A stretch of DNA of 62,686 bases from contig WRBM01000008.1 in NCBI GenBank assembly GCA_009784525.1, forward strand, positions 1 to 62,686, given 5' to 3'. The stretch comes from Erysipelotrichales bacterium (lineage in GTDB: Bacteria; Bacillota_I; Bacilli_A; Acholeplasmatales; WRBM01). Below are positions 43,330 to 55,053 of this stretch, piece after piece. Positions within the stretch are counted from its first letter, which is position 1. Every line of letters begins with the position of its first letter. Below the pieces are notes generated by a model. The model was not told the DNA's origin, made no database searches, and saw only the letters and a list, made by a program, of their open reading frames with translations. The position numbers were made by a program, and so were the translations under genes.

Positions 43330-43737
43330 TTAAATTTTATCATTATTTGTAAGTTTCCAGAATTGCGTAATGTAAAAGAGCGCGAGTAAAAGGCCATATC
43401 CATAAACTATGATTTCAAATATTGCATTAAAACTCATTGTTTGTAAATATCCTGAATAGAAACCAAACATTAAACCATTCAAAGCATGAAAAATCAAACC
43501 ACCAGCACTTAGCAATCCTAAAACTACAGCTAACCTTTCAGCCTTTTTTCGCAAAGAATATACTAAAAGCCAAGCAATTAAGGTAAAAACAATATTAGGT
43601 AAAGCAAATGACATAAACCAAGGCACATAACCATAAACAATCTCTTCAGGCGCCAGTATCCCAAAGAATCTGACTAAATATAAGGTATTGGCACTTGCAT
43701 TAAAAATGGCAAAGATAATAAGTAATTTGCGCTGCAT
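43330..43737 (-). CDS. Four-helix membrane protein of unknown function
   Basis: A 135-residue protein with four transmembrane segments (about 5-28, 38-62, 70-92, 100-124) and few charged residues. Not recognised. RBS AAGGAGG lies 4-5 bases before the ATG, just after the enolase terminator, so it may be expressed by read-through from eno. Confidence 0.6.
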   Translation of the reverse strand: MQRKLLIIFAIFNASANTLYLVRFFGILAPEEIVYGYVPWFMSFALPNIVFTLIAWLLVYSLRKKAERLAVVLGLLSAGGLIFHALNGLMFGFYSGYLQTMSFNAIFEIIVYGYGLLLALFYITQFWKLTNNDKI

Positions 43738-43749
43738 AAATCCTCCTTA

Positions 43750-43777
43750 AACAAAGAAAATCGGTTTCCCGATTTTC
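43750..43777 (-). terminator. Terminator of enolase
   Basis: Perfect 9-bp stem GAAAATCGG/CCGATTTTC with a GAAA tetraloop, then TTTGTTT on the minus strand. Confidence 0.8.
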
Positions 43778-43787
43778 CAATGTCTAT

Positions 43788-46725
<2,938 letters not shown>

Positions 46726-46749
46726 AAACAACCTCCTTTCTTACAGAGA

Positions 46750-46777
46750 ACAAAAAAAGGCGGACATGAGCCCGCTT
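46750..46777 (-). terminator. Terminator of gpmI
   Basis: GCGGGC/GTCCGC stem with a TCAT loop followed by CTTTTTTT on the minus strand, directly after the gpmI stop. Confidence 0.8.
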
Positions 46778-46786
46778 ATTTTTATT

Positions 46787-48280
46787 TTATTTTTCTATTA
46801 ATGATTTTCCTGTCATTTCACTAGGAATCGGCAAACCAAGAATCTCCAGCATCGTTGGCGCAACATCAGCTAATAAACCACTAGCTCTAAGTTTTAAACT
46901 TTTATCAGTAATTATTAATGGTACATCGTTTGTTGTATGGGCTGTAAAAGGTGTATTATTTTCGTCAAGCATCTTTTCAGCGTTACCATGATCAGCTGTA
47001 ATAATCGTAACAAAACCTGCTTTATCTAATGCTGAAATTACTTTACCTAAGCACTCATCTACTATTTCAGTCGCTTTAATTGCGGCTGGAATTACTCCAG
47101 TATGTCCTACCATGTCACAGTTAGCAAAGTTTAATACTACTACATCATATTTACCAGTTTCAATTTCGGCTATTGCTTTTTCCGTTACCGGATAAATTGA
47201 CATTTCTGGCATTAAATCGAAAGTTGCAATTTTAGGCGAATCAATTAATACTCTAGTACTACCAGGCAACTCAACATCAGCACCACCATCAAAAAAGAAA
47301 GTTACATGGGCATACTTTTGTGTTTCAGCAATTCTTAATTGCGTTAAACCTTTATTAGCGATATATTCACCAAAGGTATTAGCTAAATCAACTAAGCCGT
47401 AAGCAATACTGCCTTTAACACTATCAGCATACTTCATCATTGATACAAAATGAATGTTTTTCACAACTGTTTTTAAAGGTGCGTTTTCCGGATTAGAAAA
47501 AGCCGTAGCAATCTGGATTGCCCTATCAGGACGAAAATTAGCAAAAATAATCGCATCTCCGTCACTAATTAAACCATTTTTATCGCAAACAAAAGGTTTG
47601 ACGAATTCATCAAGAATATCTGCCTGATATGAAGCATTGATTCCTTCTACTGCCGAATTATAACTAGCTTGATTTCCAAGCGTCATGTTATCATAAGCTT
47701 CTTGGATTAAAGCCCAGTTCTTATCTCTGTCCATTGCATAATAACGTCCACTTACAGTCGCTACTTTAACATCTGTCTTTTTGATAACATCTTCCAAATA
47801 AATAAGTGCTGATTTAGGTGCAACATCCCGGCCATCTAAAAAAGCGTGGAAATAGACTTCTATGTTTTCTTTTTGGCAAAGTTCAATTAAAGCGATAATA
47901 TGATTAACATGAGAATGCACTCCACCTTCAGAACACAAACCAAAGATATGCATTTTTTTCTTATTGTTTTTAGCGTAAGCTATTGCGTCTAAAAATTTAT
48001 CATTCTGGTAAAAACTCTTATCTTTAATTGCAATATTGATTTTAGTCAATGATTGATAAAGAATCCTTCCAGCTCCTAAGTTTTGATGTCCGACTTCACT
48101 ATTTCCCATTTGCCCTTCAGGAAGTCCAACTGCTTCACCACTTGTCTCTAAAATGCCATGCGGATAGTTTTTCCATAAGCTGTCAAAGTTTGGCTTTTTA
48201 GCCTGACTGATAGCATTGCCTGGATAATCTGCACCAAGCCCGAAGCCATCTAATACGATTAAAGCTGCTTTTTTCTTCAT
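46787..48280 (-). CDS. gpmI: 2,3-bisphosphoglycerate-independent phosphoglycerate mutase
   Basis: A 497-residue Mn-dependent phosphoglycerate mutase. N-terminal metal ligand LDGFGLG, catalytic Ser in GNSEVGHQNLGAG (about residue 62), phosphotransferase-domain blocks DGRDVAPKS and SGRYYAMDRDKNW, and the C-terminal ligands NCDMVGHTG and TADHGNAE are intact. Length is slightly below the usual 505-515. Its consensus promoter is at 48313-48341; an insertion sequence ends 10 bases upstream of the -35 box. Confidence 0.96.
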   Translation of the reverse strand: MKKKAALIVLDGFGLGADYPGNAISQAKKPNFDSLWKNYPHGILETSGEAVGLPEGQMGNSEVGHQNLGAGRILYQSLTKINIAIKDKSFYQNDKFLDAIAYAKNNKKKMHIFGLCSEGGVHSHVNHIIALIELCQKENIEVYFHAFLDGRDVAPKSALIYLEDVIKKTDVKVATVSGRYYAMDRDKNWALIQEAYDNMTLGNQASYNSAVEGINASYQADILDEFVKPFVCDKNGLISDGDAIIFANFRPDRAIQIATAFSNPENAPLKTVVKNIHFVSMMKYADSVKGSIAYGLVDLANTFGEYIANKGLTQLRIAETQKYAHVTFFFDGGADVELPGSTRVLIDSPKIATFDLMPEMSIYPVTEKAIAEIETGKYDVVVLNFANCDMVGHTGVIPAAIKATEIVDECLGKVISALDKAGFVTIITADHGNAEKMLDENNTPFTAHTTNDVPLIITDKSLKLRASGLLADVAPTMLEILGLPIPSEMTGKSLIEK

Positions 48281-48312
48281 AATGATCTCTCTTTCTACTT
48301 ATTAGCATTAAT

Positions 48313-48341
48313 ATTATAAACTTTTTTTATAAATAAAGCAA
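48313..48341 (-). promoter_or_regulatory. Promoter of gpmI
   Basis: -35 TTGCTT (48336-48341), 17-base spacer, -10 TATAAT (48313-48318) on the minus strand. The left target duplication of the IS begins at 48351, so everything upstream of about -50 was replaced by the insertion. Confidence 0.75.
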
Positions 48342-48360
48342 GTTGAAATAGTTATCTGAG

Positions 48361-48379
48361 CAGGGCAAACGCATGAAAA
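48361..48379. repeat. Terminal inverted repeat, left end of the IS
   Basis: CAGGGCAAACGCATGAAAA, identical over 19 bases to the complement of 49521-49539. Confidence 0.95.
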
Positions 48380-48382
48380 AAA

Positions 48383-49468
48383 TTAAAAAACAGAAAAAAG
48401 AACCTCAGCCATAAAAGAAACATCATAATGACACTTTCGCTTTTTACGATTCAAACTCATCTTAGAAGGATGTTTTCTTAACGCATTCAAAGCCATTCTT
48501 CTGATAACAGAAAAGTTTTCTGCTGAATTATCTTTTCTTGTCCTGTTACTATCTTCATTGAAAATGACATCTAAACACCAATGAAGACTATTTTCAACTC
48601 CCCAATGCCCTCTTACGGATTTTGCGAAACTTTCAACATCTTCCAACGAAGTTAGAAAGTAACGTTTTTCGATTGGGACTTTATCTTTTTTTATAACTTT
48701 TGACCTGACCATTCCTATTCCTTTAATGCCTAACCATTCACTTTTTTTATCAAGCCAGTTGATTTCTGTTTCCAAATAGTACTCCCTTGTTTCTATTCTG
48801 CCGTGGTCTTTTTCATTTGTCGTGTAGCTTTCCTTTATCTTTTCTTCATCAAAATAAAGTTTCACATCATTATAAAGATTTCCTTGATTGCCTTTTAGCG
48901 CTAAAACATAATCAGATTCAGCGTCCTTAATGATTTTTTCGGCAATATCTTTTTGACATCCCATCGCATCAATCGTTATTACTGAATTACTTAATTCCAA
49001 AAGGTCTAAGAGTTTTGGGATCGCTTTAATCTCGTTTGTTTTTCCATCAACTTTTATCTGACCAAGCGCCAATTGGTTCTTACTTGCCCAAGCTCCTACC
49101 AGATGAATGCCATCTTTTCCATCTTTTTTACTCCCGCATACTGTTTTACCATCAATACTGATATATTCTTTTTCAGCATTCGTTTTGATGCTTTTAACCC
49201 ATTCGACAAAACATTTTTCAAATTCATCGGGCTTTATTATTTGAAAAATCCTTTGAAATGTATCGTGGGAAGCTATCCCATTTGCCAGTGTTAGTTTAAG
49301 TTCATTACAAAACCAATTTTCTTTGACCTTGCAGAAATCAATTATTTCTTCCCAAATCTCACAACCACTCATTACTGCGCAGATTGTCATTGTTATTATT
49401 TCGTGAAGATTGTATTTTGTTTTTCCTTGTTGTCTTGGATCTGTTATTTTTTCTATGTATTTTTTCAT
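48383..49468 (-). CDS. ISAs1-family transposase
   Basis: ATG 49468 with AGAGGT about 10 bases upstream gives 361 residues; the frame is open to 49501. The N terminus has DPRQQGKTKYNLHEIITMTI and the DDE core SIDGKTVCGSKK, VITIDAMGCQKDIA and the C-terminal RGHWGVENSLHWCLDVIFNEDS with the conserved Glu, all typical of the ISAs1/IS4-like group (H-repeat associated). No frameshift or stop interrupts it. Confidence 0.93.
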   Translation of the reverse strand: MKKYIEKITDPRQQGKTKYNLHEIITMTICAVMSGCEIWEEIIDFCKVKENWFCNELKLTLANGIASHDTFQRIFQIIKPDEFEKCFVEWVKSIKTNAEKEYISIDGKTVCGSKKDGKDGIHLVGAWASKNQLALGQIKVDGKTNEIKAIPKLLDLLELSNSVITIDAMGCQKDIAEKIIKDAESDYVLALKGNQGNLYNDVKLYFDEEKIKESYTTNEKDHGRIETREYYLETEINWLDKKSEWLGIKGIGMVRSKVIKKDKVPIEKRYFLTSLEDVESFAKSVRGHWGVENSLHWCLDVIFNEDSNRTRKDNSAENFSVIRRMALNALRKHPSKMSLNRKKRKCHYDVSFMAEVLFSVF

Positions 49469-49520
49469 ATCGTAAATACCTCTTTTAGGATATTTTACCA
49501 TATTTATTAGTTTTTGTTAA

Positions 49521-49539
49521 TTTTCATGCGTTTGCCCTG
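49521..49539. repeat. Terminal inverted repeat, right end of the IS
   Basis: Complement of the left end, 19 of 19 bases identical; followed directly by the second copy of the 10-bp target duplication. Confidence 0.95.
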
Positions 49540-49633
49540 GTTATCTGAGAACATTTATTACTGAAAGCTTAGTATTTGTTCAATATTACTTTTTATTTGG
49601 CTCTTTTCAACTTAATTATTGATTGGAGAAATA

Positions 49634-49789
49634 ATGGATATTATCGAAATAATTGAAGCCTTAAAAATAGAACTGAGCCCCGGATCGAAAATTTATTTTC
49701 GTTTTGTTCATGTTAAAGAAATTCCTAAATCTCGTTTAATTTTATTTGAAAAGCGGTTGAAGCAGTTATTCTTGATAACTCAATTATAA
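49634..49789 (+). CDS. Possible small protein, 51 residues
   Basis: A frame beginning MDIIEIIEALKIELSPGSKI with GGAG about 7 bases before the ATG. It begins about 85 bases after the IS target duplication. Its last 65 bases overlap the 3' end of the convergent lipoprotein gene, which argues against it or suggests a truncated gene. No family recognised. The rest of the 49550-49725 gap is AT-rich with no other feature. Confidence 0.3.
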   Translation: MDIIEIIEALKIELSPGSKIYFRFVHVKEIPKSRLILFEKRLKQLFLITQL

Positions 49790-50189
49790 TTTTCCAACTC
49801 TCAATATTTGTTAGCACTCCTGAACTTTTAGTAATATGGATATAACCATTGGATGTAATTTTTTCAATAATAAAACTATCCGCACCACTACCAGTAATTG
49901 TTAAAAATAAAATATAGTTTTGAGCAAAAAAATCATTTGTATAATACTTAGTTAGAAATTCATAAAACTCCCCTTTGTAAATACCATGTTCATCAAGATA
50001 ATACTGCAACTCTTTTAAATCCATAAACTTTGCTATATGTTTATGATCACCAACACCAACGTTTCGAAAAACATGCGATTCAAACTCTAAATTTCTTGTG
50101 CCATCAGTTTTACATGCTAGCAATAAAACCGATGATACCAATATCATAGCTAGAAAAATAACTACTCTTATTCTGCTCACATATATCAC
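49725..50189 (-). CDS. Small lipoprotein of unknown function
   Basis: A 154-residue precursor with a hydrophobic leader and lipobox LLLAC (Cys about residue 26), so a predicted membrane-anchored exoprotein of about 128 residues. Two GTG codons (50189 and 50180) are possible starts; the latter has AGAAG at about 9 bases. No family is recognised; the central part (VGVGDHKHIAKFMDLKELQYYL) shows no known motif. It follows the metallophosphoesterase gene after about 100 bases. Confidence 0.6.
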   Translation of the reverse strand: MIYVSRIRVVIFLAMILVSSVLLLACKTDGTRNLEFESHVFRNVGVGDHKHIAKFMDLKELQYYLDEHGIYKGEFYEFLTKYYTNDFFAQNYILFLTITGSGADSFIIEKITSNGYIHITKSSGVLTNIESWKIIIELSRITASTAFQIKLNEI

Positions 50190-50289
50190 TTCTTTTTATT
50201 ATATTGAATTTGCGCTAAAATTCGCTTTACATAAGCAGTCATTAGCAATTATCATTTTATTAATATTCAACAAACGAAACTTAGTTTGT

Positions 50290-52920
50290 TTACTGCTTTT
50301 TCTTTAAAATACAAGCATCAATCAGTTTAGTTTCTGTCTTTGTATTAGTATAAGCTTTAAAACAAATTTCTGAAGCATTATATTCAATAATTGAAAAAAC
50401 TGGCGTATGATCCGCATAAATAGCTTCAAAATGGTCATTCTCTGGCTTTTTACTATAATATTTATTGCCACTTGAGCCACCAGTAATGTAGGTAATATTA
50501 TTTATTTTTGCACGATTATAAATATGATCATGTCCGCTTAATACTAAATCAATATTTAATTCCTCAAACAATTCATTAAAATCATTAACACTTTGAAAAG
50601 CATAATAAATCGGGTATGGGCCACGATGCATAACTACGATTCTAAAAGTTTGGGGATGTGTTGAAACAACCCTTTTTAACCATGTCTTCTGATCCGCAAA
50701 ACGATTTACTTGTTCACTATCAATGAATAAAAATAAAGCTTCACCAGCCGTAAAAAAGAAATTACTTCTTTCTAGTCCCTTAATACCATTTAAAGGATTA
50801 GCAAACGCCCCTTTAAACATTTCCCGATTAGAAACAGCTTCATGATTACCAATCCCCATCGCATGAGGCAAACAAGCTAATTCTTCTTTATTTACTTTAT
50901 CAAAAAATGCCCATTCCTGATAATTATCGGCATTATCAACAATATCACCAGCTGATACCGCAAAACTTATATTTTCATTTAATTCTTTGCTTACCGAAAA
51001 AATTTTCTTTAAAGGCAAATAACCAACTTCATTAAAAGCTTGAGGATCAGTGTAAAATAAGAATGCTATTTTATTTTTTTCTTTTAAGGTTTTAATAGTC
51101 TTCCATTCGCTGAAATGCTCCCGAAACCCAACTTGATATTGATATTCTGTATCTGGAAGTAATCCCTGTATTGAAACTTCATGCATTAAAGTTTCTGAGC
51201 GTCCTATTTCTGTATTGACAAAAATACGACGACGATTTTTACCAGTATAAGTCTTAAAAACTTTTTTATCATCAAAGGCTATTCTTACTTCCGATCCATT
51301 AACAGAAAGATTTGTTTCCCAAGAGAAAGCCAATGACCTTGGAGTTTCACCAACGCTGACGATAACTCTTCCTGGAACACTTTCACCAAGACTTTCAAGA
51401 ATTGTAACCTCTACAGGGTTGGAATACATACCTTTTTTAAAAGCTCTGACTTTAGCTTTTTCCATTGGCCTTAATTTGCCTAAAACTTTAGTTAATAAAC
51501 GGCCCTGGCGATTCGTCTGCCCTTTAATCCCTAATTTTTCTGGTAAAAGTACTTCAATCCTCGCTTTATCAACAGGTTTATGATTTGCTATTAACTGAAA
51601 AGTTGTAATACTTTCTTTTGTTGCGCCAATAAAACTTAAATAATATGGATAATGAACAGGCAAAGAAAAATTATTTAAAATAACATTGATTGGCACTGGA
51701 TTATCAGCTGTAAAAACGGTTGCGTCTAAAACTTTAAACCAGGCTTCACCTTTTATTTCAGGTAAAACTAAAAAACTAATTGTTAATAAAGGTGTCTCTG
51801 CTTTAAATTTTTTTACAGTTCCCATTTGACTAATGCTTATATTAATTAAACCAGCTTCATCGTTAATCAATTTCTCTTCAAATTGAATTTCTTTATATGA
51901 GGCATTGATGCTTCTGATTTTTAAGGCTTGTTTATTAAAACAGGCGTTAAGATATAATCTGCTAAAATCAGTATAGCGATCAGTAAAAATCTGATATTCA
52001 AATGTCTGACCAGCCGCAAGATTATGCGATGGATATTTTGATGAAATTAATGGATAAAAAGAATTAATCCCAAATAACCATTCATAAACCGCAAAGTTAC
52101 CCGCATTATCATAAGCTTTAATTTTTACTTGATGCATACCTGAGGAAAATTGAACACTTAGTTCTTTAGGACAACGGACTTTTAGGCCATTCGAAACTTT
52201 AATAAATTCCAAATCCCTGATCTCTAAGCCGTCAACTGACAAAAAAATATTACTTTTATCAACTCCACTTTCCTTATCAGAAATAATTGCACTAATAAAA
52301 AAGTTATGATTTTCACAAAACGAATTTTCTAAAGGTTCAACATTTGCAATCAAAGGCGGTGTTAAATCTTCTTTTTGTTCAGAATACTTAATTTGTAGAT
52401 TATCATAAAAGATTGTTCCAGCGATTCTTTCTTTATCTTCTAAAGCTAAAACACGAATCGGAAATTGAATTTTAACAGGTAATTTATCCGGATTATTTAA
52501 AGGAATCTCTAAATATTTCCAACCATCCCAGTCTATTAGCCCAAAGTTACCATAAAAAATCGCAGTGCCAATATAATATTGGATTCTTACCCATGTTCCT
52601 TTGGCAAAAGTACCATAAACCCAGATACCAATACTTGTCGGTTGTCCAGGGGGCGTAAAAAAGCGATAAGGATAAGCTTCTAAAGGGCTTGCGCTTTGAT
52701 AAACAGAAATCGCGGCTACTCCAGTTGTATTTCTAATATCAAAATCAAGGCGGAGCGATTTTTTGCCGAAACGAACGTATCGTTCGTCTTCATTAAGTGA
52801 TAAAGTCGCCTCAATAGATGGTTGATTTTTAGAAAAAAACCATTGTCCAGGCTCATTACCAATTTTAGTTCCTTCAAAATCAGCAATAATCGTTGGAAAA
52901 TCTTCTGCTTTTACGGTCAT
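50290..52920 (-). CDS. Multidomain purple-acid-phosphatase-like metallophosphoesterase, no signal peptide
   Basis: An 876-residue protein. About 1-180 is a beta-sandwich resembling a carbohydrate-binding module. About 185-285 is an Ig-like/bacterial surface domain (DKESGVDKSNIFLSVDG). About 290-430 is cohesin-like and about 430-520 is another Ig-like unit. About 525-615 is the fibronectin-like N domain of purple acid phosphatases. About 620-860 is a calcineurin-type phosphoesterase with FYTDPQAF, SAGDIVDN, GIGNHEA, MHRGPY and LSGHDHIY, a full metal-ligand set. A phosphatase or phosphodiesterase acting on a carbohydrate-linked substrate is likely. The ATG has a good RBS (GGGAG) and no signal peptide follows, although the domain set is typical of secreted proteins. 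A hairpin AACAAAC/GTTTGTT overlaps its stop codon. Confidence 0.8.
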   Translation of the reverse strand: MTVKAEDFPTIIADFEGTKIGNEPGQWFFSKNQPSIEATLSLNEDERYVRFGKKSLRLDFDIRNTTGVAAISVYQSASPLEAYPYRFFTPPGQPTSIGIWVYGTFAKGTWVRIQYYIGTAIFYGNFGLIDWDGWKYLEIPLNNPDKLPVKIQFPIRVLALEDKERIAGTIFYDNLQIKYSEQKEDLTPPLIANVEPLENSFCENHNFFISAIISDKESGVDKSNIFLSVDGLEIRDLEFIKVSNGLKVRCPKELSVQFSSGMHQVKIKAYDNAGNFAVYEWLFGINSFYPLISSKYPSHNLAAGQTFEYQIFTDRYTDFSRLYLNACFNKQALKIRSINASYKEIQFEEKLINDEAGLINISISQMGTVKKFKAETPLLTISFLVLPEIKGEAWFKVLDATVFTADNPVPINVILNNFSLPVHYPYYLSFIGATKESITTFQLIANHKPVDKARIEVLLPEKLGIKGQTNRQGRLLTKVLGKLRPMEKAKVRAFKKGMYSNPVEVTILESLGESVPGRVIVSVGETPRSLAFSWETNLSVNGSEVRIAFDDKKVFKTYTGKNRRRIFVNTEIGRSETLMHEVSIQGLLPDTEYQYQVGFREHFSEWKTIKTLKEKNKIAFLFYTDPQAFNEVGYLPLKKIFSVSKELNENISFAVSAGDIVDNADNYQEWAFFDKVNKEELACLPHAMGIGNHEAVSNREMFKGAFANPLNGIKGLERSNFFFTAGEALFLFIDSEQVNRFADQKTWLKRVVSTHPQTFRIVVMHRGPYPIYYAFQSVNDFNELFEELNIDLVLSGHDHIYNRAKINNITYITGGSSGNKYYSKKPENDHFEAIYADHTPVFSIIEYNASEICFKAYTNTKTETKLIDACILKKKQ

Positions 52921-52941
52921 ATTGTACTCCCTAAATTAACT

Positions 52942-52968
52942 AAAAAAATTGCCGGAAAAATCCGACAA
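52942..52968 (-). terminator. Terminator after the 78-residue membrane protein gene
   Basis: TTGTCGGA/TCCGGCAA stem with a TTTT loop and T7 tract on the minus strand. No promoter is seen between it and the metallophosphoesterase gene, so that gene may rely on read-through. Confidence 0.8.
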
Positions 52969-52983
52969 CTTCTTATTTTATAT

Positions 52984-53220
52984 TTAACAGAACCAAAGAA
53001 CTTTGCGGTATAAGATTAGTGAAACTATATCTAGAATTATTAACCAGAAGAATCCACCTAAGATAAATAGGATGACTGCTAAAACCGCACAAAGTAAATT
53101 ATCTTGTTGCACGCTTTTAACAAAACGGTAAATTGTCCAGAAAATACCTAAAAAAGCCGCAAGAATGATTTTAATAATTAAGTTATCTTTATCTTCACAC
53201 CATTTAATAAATGCTTTCAT
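52984..53220 (-). CDS. Small two-helix membrane protein
   Basis: A 78-residue protein with two hydrophobic segments (about 14-34 and 42-70) and a charged N terminus (MKAFIKWCEDKDN). RBS AAGGAGAG and a good promoter (TTGTAC/17/TATAAT) support expression. Family not recognised. Confidence 0.6.
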   Translation of the reverse strand: MKAFIKWCEDKDNLIIKIILAAFLGIFWTIYRFVKSVQQDNLLCAVLAVILFILGGFFWLIILDIVSLILYRKVLWFC

Positions 53221-53240
53221 AAAATCTCTCCTTCCTTTTT

Positions 53241-53269
53241 ATTATATCAAATTTTCGACTAAAGTACAA
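53241..53269 (-). promoter_or_regulatory. Promoter of the 78-residue membrane protein gene
   Basis: -35 TTGTAC (53264-53269), 17-base spacer ending in TGA, -10 TATAAT (53241-53246); again the TGATATAAT form, here with a -35 box. Confidence 0.75.
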
Positions 53270-53312
53270 GTACTTTGGCAAAATTTTACTTTTTTCGCTA
53301 TATCCTCAATTC

Positions 53313-53612
53313 TTAACTTGCTTTGTTTTTTCTCAACATCTTTCTAATTACTTCAAGAAGCAAACCATAAATCATAAAAGAAATTACAGATGCCAGATAC
53401 CAATAAATAGAAATACTTCCATTTGAAGTTTGATTCGTTATCTGATATCCAGAATTCATTGAATCTAAAAAATTTCTCTGTAAGAATAATAATATCGGAT
53501 TAAAACCAATCAATAATGAAGCATTAGCATCAAAGCCTAAATGATATAATAGAATGATAATAAGGCTAATAACAATTCCCCAAAAAACAAAAGATTTTTG
53601 TAATTTTTTCAT
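53313..53612 (-). CDS. Small membrane protein of unknown function
   Basis: A 99-residue protein with transmembrane segments at about 8-26 and 68-88 and a polar, Asn/Ser-rich loop between them. RBS GGGAGG precedes the ATG. No family recognised. Single-gene unit downstream of the GHL10 terminator. Confidence 0.55.
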   Translation of the reverse strand: MKKLQKSFVFWGIVISLIIILLYHLGFDANASLLIGFNPILLFLQRNFLDSMNSGYQITNQTSNGSISIYWYLASVISFMIYGLLLEVIRKMLRKNKAS

Positions 53613-53679
53613 AAGAACCTCCCAGAATTAATAAATCCCTATAATTAATTATAATCACAAGCTTTAAAAAAATAACCAA

Positions 53680-53720
53680 AAAAAGAAAAAAGTCACATTG
53701 ATTTTACTCAAAGTGACTTT
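53680..53720 (-). terminator. Terminator of the thrS-mrp-GH9-GH20-GHL10 operon
   Basis: AAAGTCAC-TTTGA / TCAA-GTGACTTTT stem with T-rich tail (TTCTTTTTTT) on the minus strand; the first terminator after the thrS T-box 8.4 kb upstream. Confidence 0.75.
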
Positions 53721-53745
53721 GATTGCTATTGTTTTTAATAATCCA

Positions 53746-55050
53746 CTAAATTTCTTTAGCAGGTTTTGTCCAAAATTTCTTCAAATTATTCCTTGTCTCA
53801 ATAAGAGCTCGGTTATTATCTTCTTTCAGATTTTTGTAAGTAAAAAATACTGTACCAACAATATTATCATAATTCTGATTATAAAGCATTTGATTATTTA
53901 TTTCCAAAGGATTAGACCATATTCCTTCTTCTTTACATAAATAAAGTCCTTGTCCCATATAAAGCTTAGTTTTAGTTTCTTTGGCAAGATTGCTCCACCA
54001 TTTAGCTATATCACAATATTTAGCTGTTTCATGGCCAGGAATACCATCTTTCATCGAACGATTATCCATCGCAAAATAATCTTGCGGTACAATATAATCA
54101 ATCCAACCTTTTTTCATCCAAAGATAAATATCAGCGTAAAGACTCTTATAACAACTAAAAGATGAAGGATGACAATCAAGTCCATGTTCCCAAGCAGCTT
54201 CATCATTTTGACGTGTTTCCTCAAAAAGTTTAGAATTAATGCGGTAAACCGCAAATGGGCTAATGCCAAATTCAACTTTTTTTGGTAAAGCCTTTAAAGT
54301 TTCATGAATTTTTTTGATTAATTTATTGACATTTTCCCGACGGAAATCAGAAAGTTTTTCAATTCCTGAAGCTTGATGCTTAACTGTCTCTTCCGGATCA
54401 TTAATCGGCTCATACGGATAAAAATAATCATCGATATGAATTGATTTGATATCATAATTCATCGCTAATTCCTTGACAGTTTCAGCCATAAATTCAATAA
54501 CTTTTGGGCTTGCCGGATCTAAAATTAATTTTGTCTCCGTTGTTTCAATTACTAAATCAGGATTAAGGCGGGCAAAATTATTTGTTGCTAAAGTATTTAA
54601 AAAAGTAAGTTTATCCATTTTCAAATCAGAGAGTTTACGATGACTAATTCGATAAGGATTTAACCATGCATGAACACTAATATTTTCTTTCTTTGCTTCT
54701 TCAATAAAGAAAGCTAATAAATCAAAGCCTGGCTCTTGTCCTTGTGTACCAGTAATAAAACTACTCCAAGGATTAAGTTCAGATTTATAGAAAGCATCAT
54801 TAGTTGGTCTTGCCTGAAAAACAACGGCATTCATATTATGCTCTTTGACAGTTTTAATAACTCCTAACAGGTAAGCCTTACATTCTTCAGCGCTTTTTGT
54901 AACTGGTATGTCAATATTAGCAACCGTCGAAAACCAGACTCCGCGCAATTCTTTATTTTTTTCCTGATATTCTAAAGGGACTAAAATTTCCTTTTTACTA
55001 CCGTAATAAGTGATGTTTCCAGGACCAATGAATCTTTTAATTGTTCGCAT
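53746..55050 (-). CDS. GHL10 (DUF187) glycoside hydrolase-like protein, no signal peptide
   Basis: A 434-residue TIM-barrel protein of the GHL10/YngK type. It has KELRGVWFSTVANIDIP at the start of the barrel, NAVVFQARPTNDAFY, ISVHAWLNPYR, the active-site HIDDYFYPY and the late YIVPQDYF. Related enzymes cleave glycosidic bonds of uncertain substrate and are normally exported; here the ATG has AAAGGAG and no signal peptide follows. It is last in the thrS operon, 3 bases after GH20. Confidence 0.85.
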   Translation of the reverse strand: MRTIKRFIGPGNITYYGSKKEILVPLEYQEKNKELRGVWFSTVANIDIPVTKSAEECKAYLLGVIKTVKEHNMNAVVFQARPTNDAFYKSELNPWSSFITGTQGQEPGFDLLAFFIEEAKKENISVHAWLNPYRISHRKLSDLKMDKLTFLNTLATNNFARLNPDLVIETTETKLILDPASPKVIEFMAETVKELAMNYDIKSIHIDDYFYPYEPINDPEETVKHQASGIEKLSDFRRENVNKLIKKIHETLKALPKKVEFGISPFAVYRINSKLFEETRQNDEAAWEHGLDCHPSSFSCYKSLYADIYLWMKKGWIDYIVPQDYFAMDNRSMKDGIPGHETAKYCDIAKWWSNLAKETKTKLYMGQGLYLCKEEGIWSNPLEINNQMLYNQNYDNIVGTVFFTYKNLKEDNNRALIETRNNLKKFWTKPAKEI

Positions 55051-55053
55051 ACA

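Larger units (their letters stand above)
48361..49539. mobile_element. Complete ISAs1-family insertion sequence (1179 bp)
   Basis: The ends are a perfect 19-bp inverted repeat, CAGGGCAAACGCATGAAAA at 48361-48379 and its complement at 49521-49539. The element is flanked by a perfect 10-bp direct duplication GTTATCTGAG (48351-48360 and 49540-49549), which marks a recent transposition. It encodes a single intact DDE transposase on the minus strand. The undamaged ends, gene and duplication suggest the element may still be active. Confidence 0.93.
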
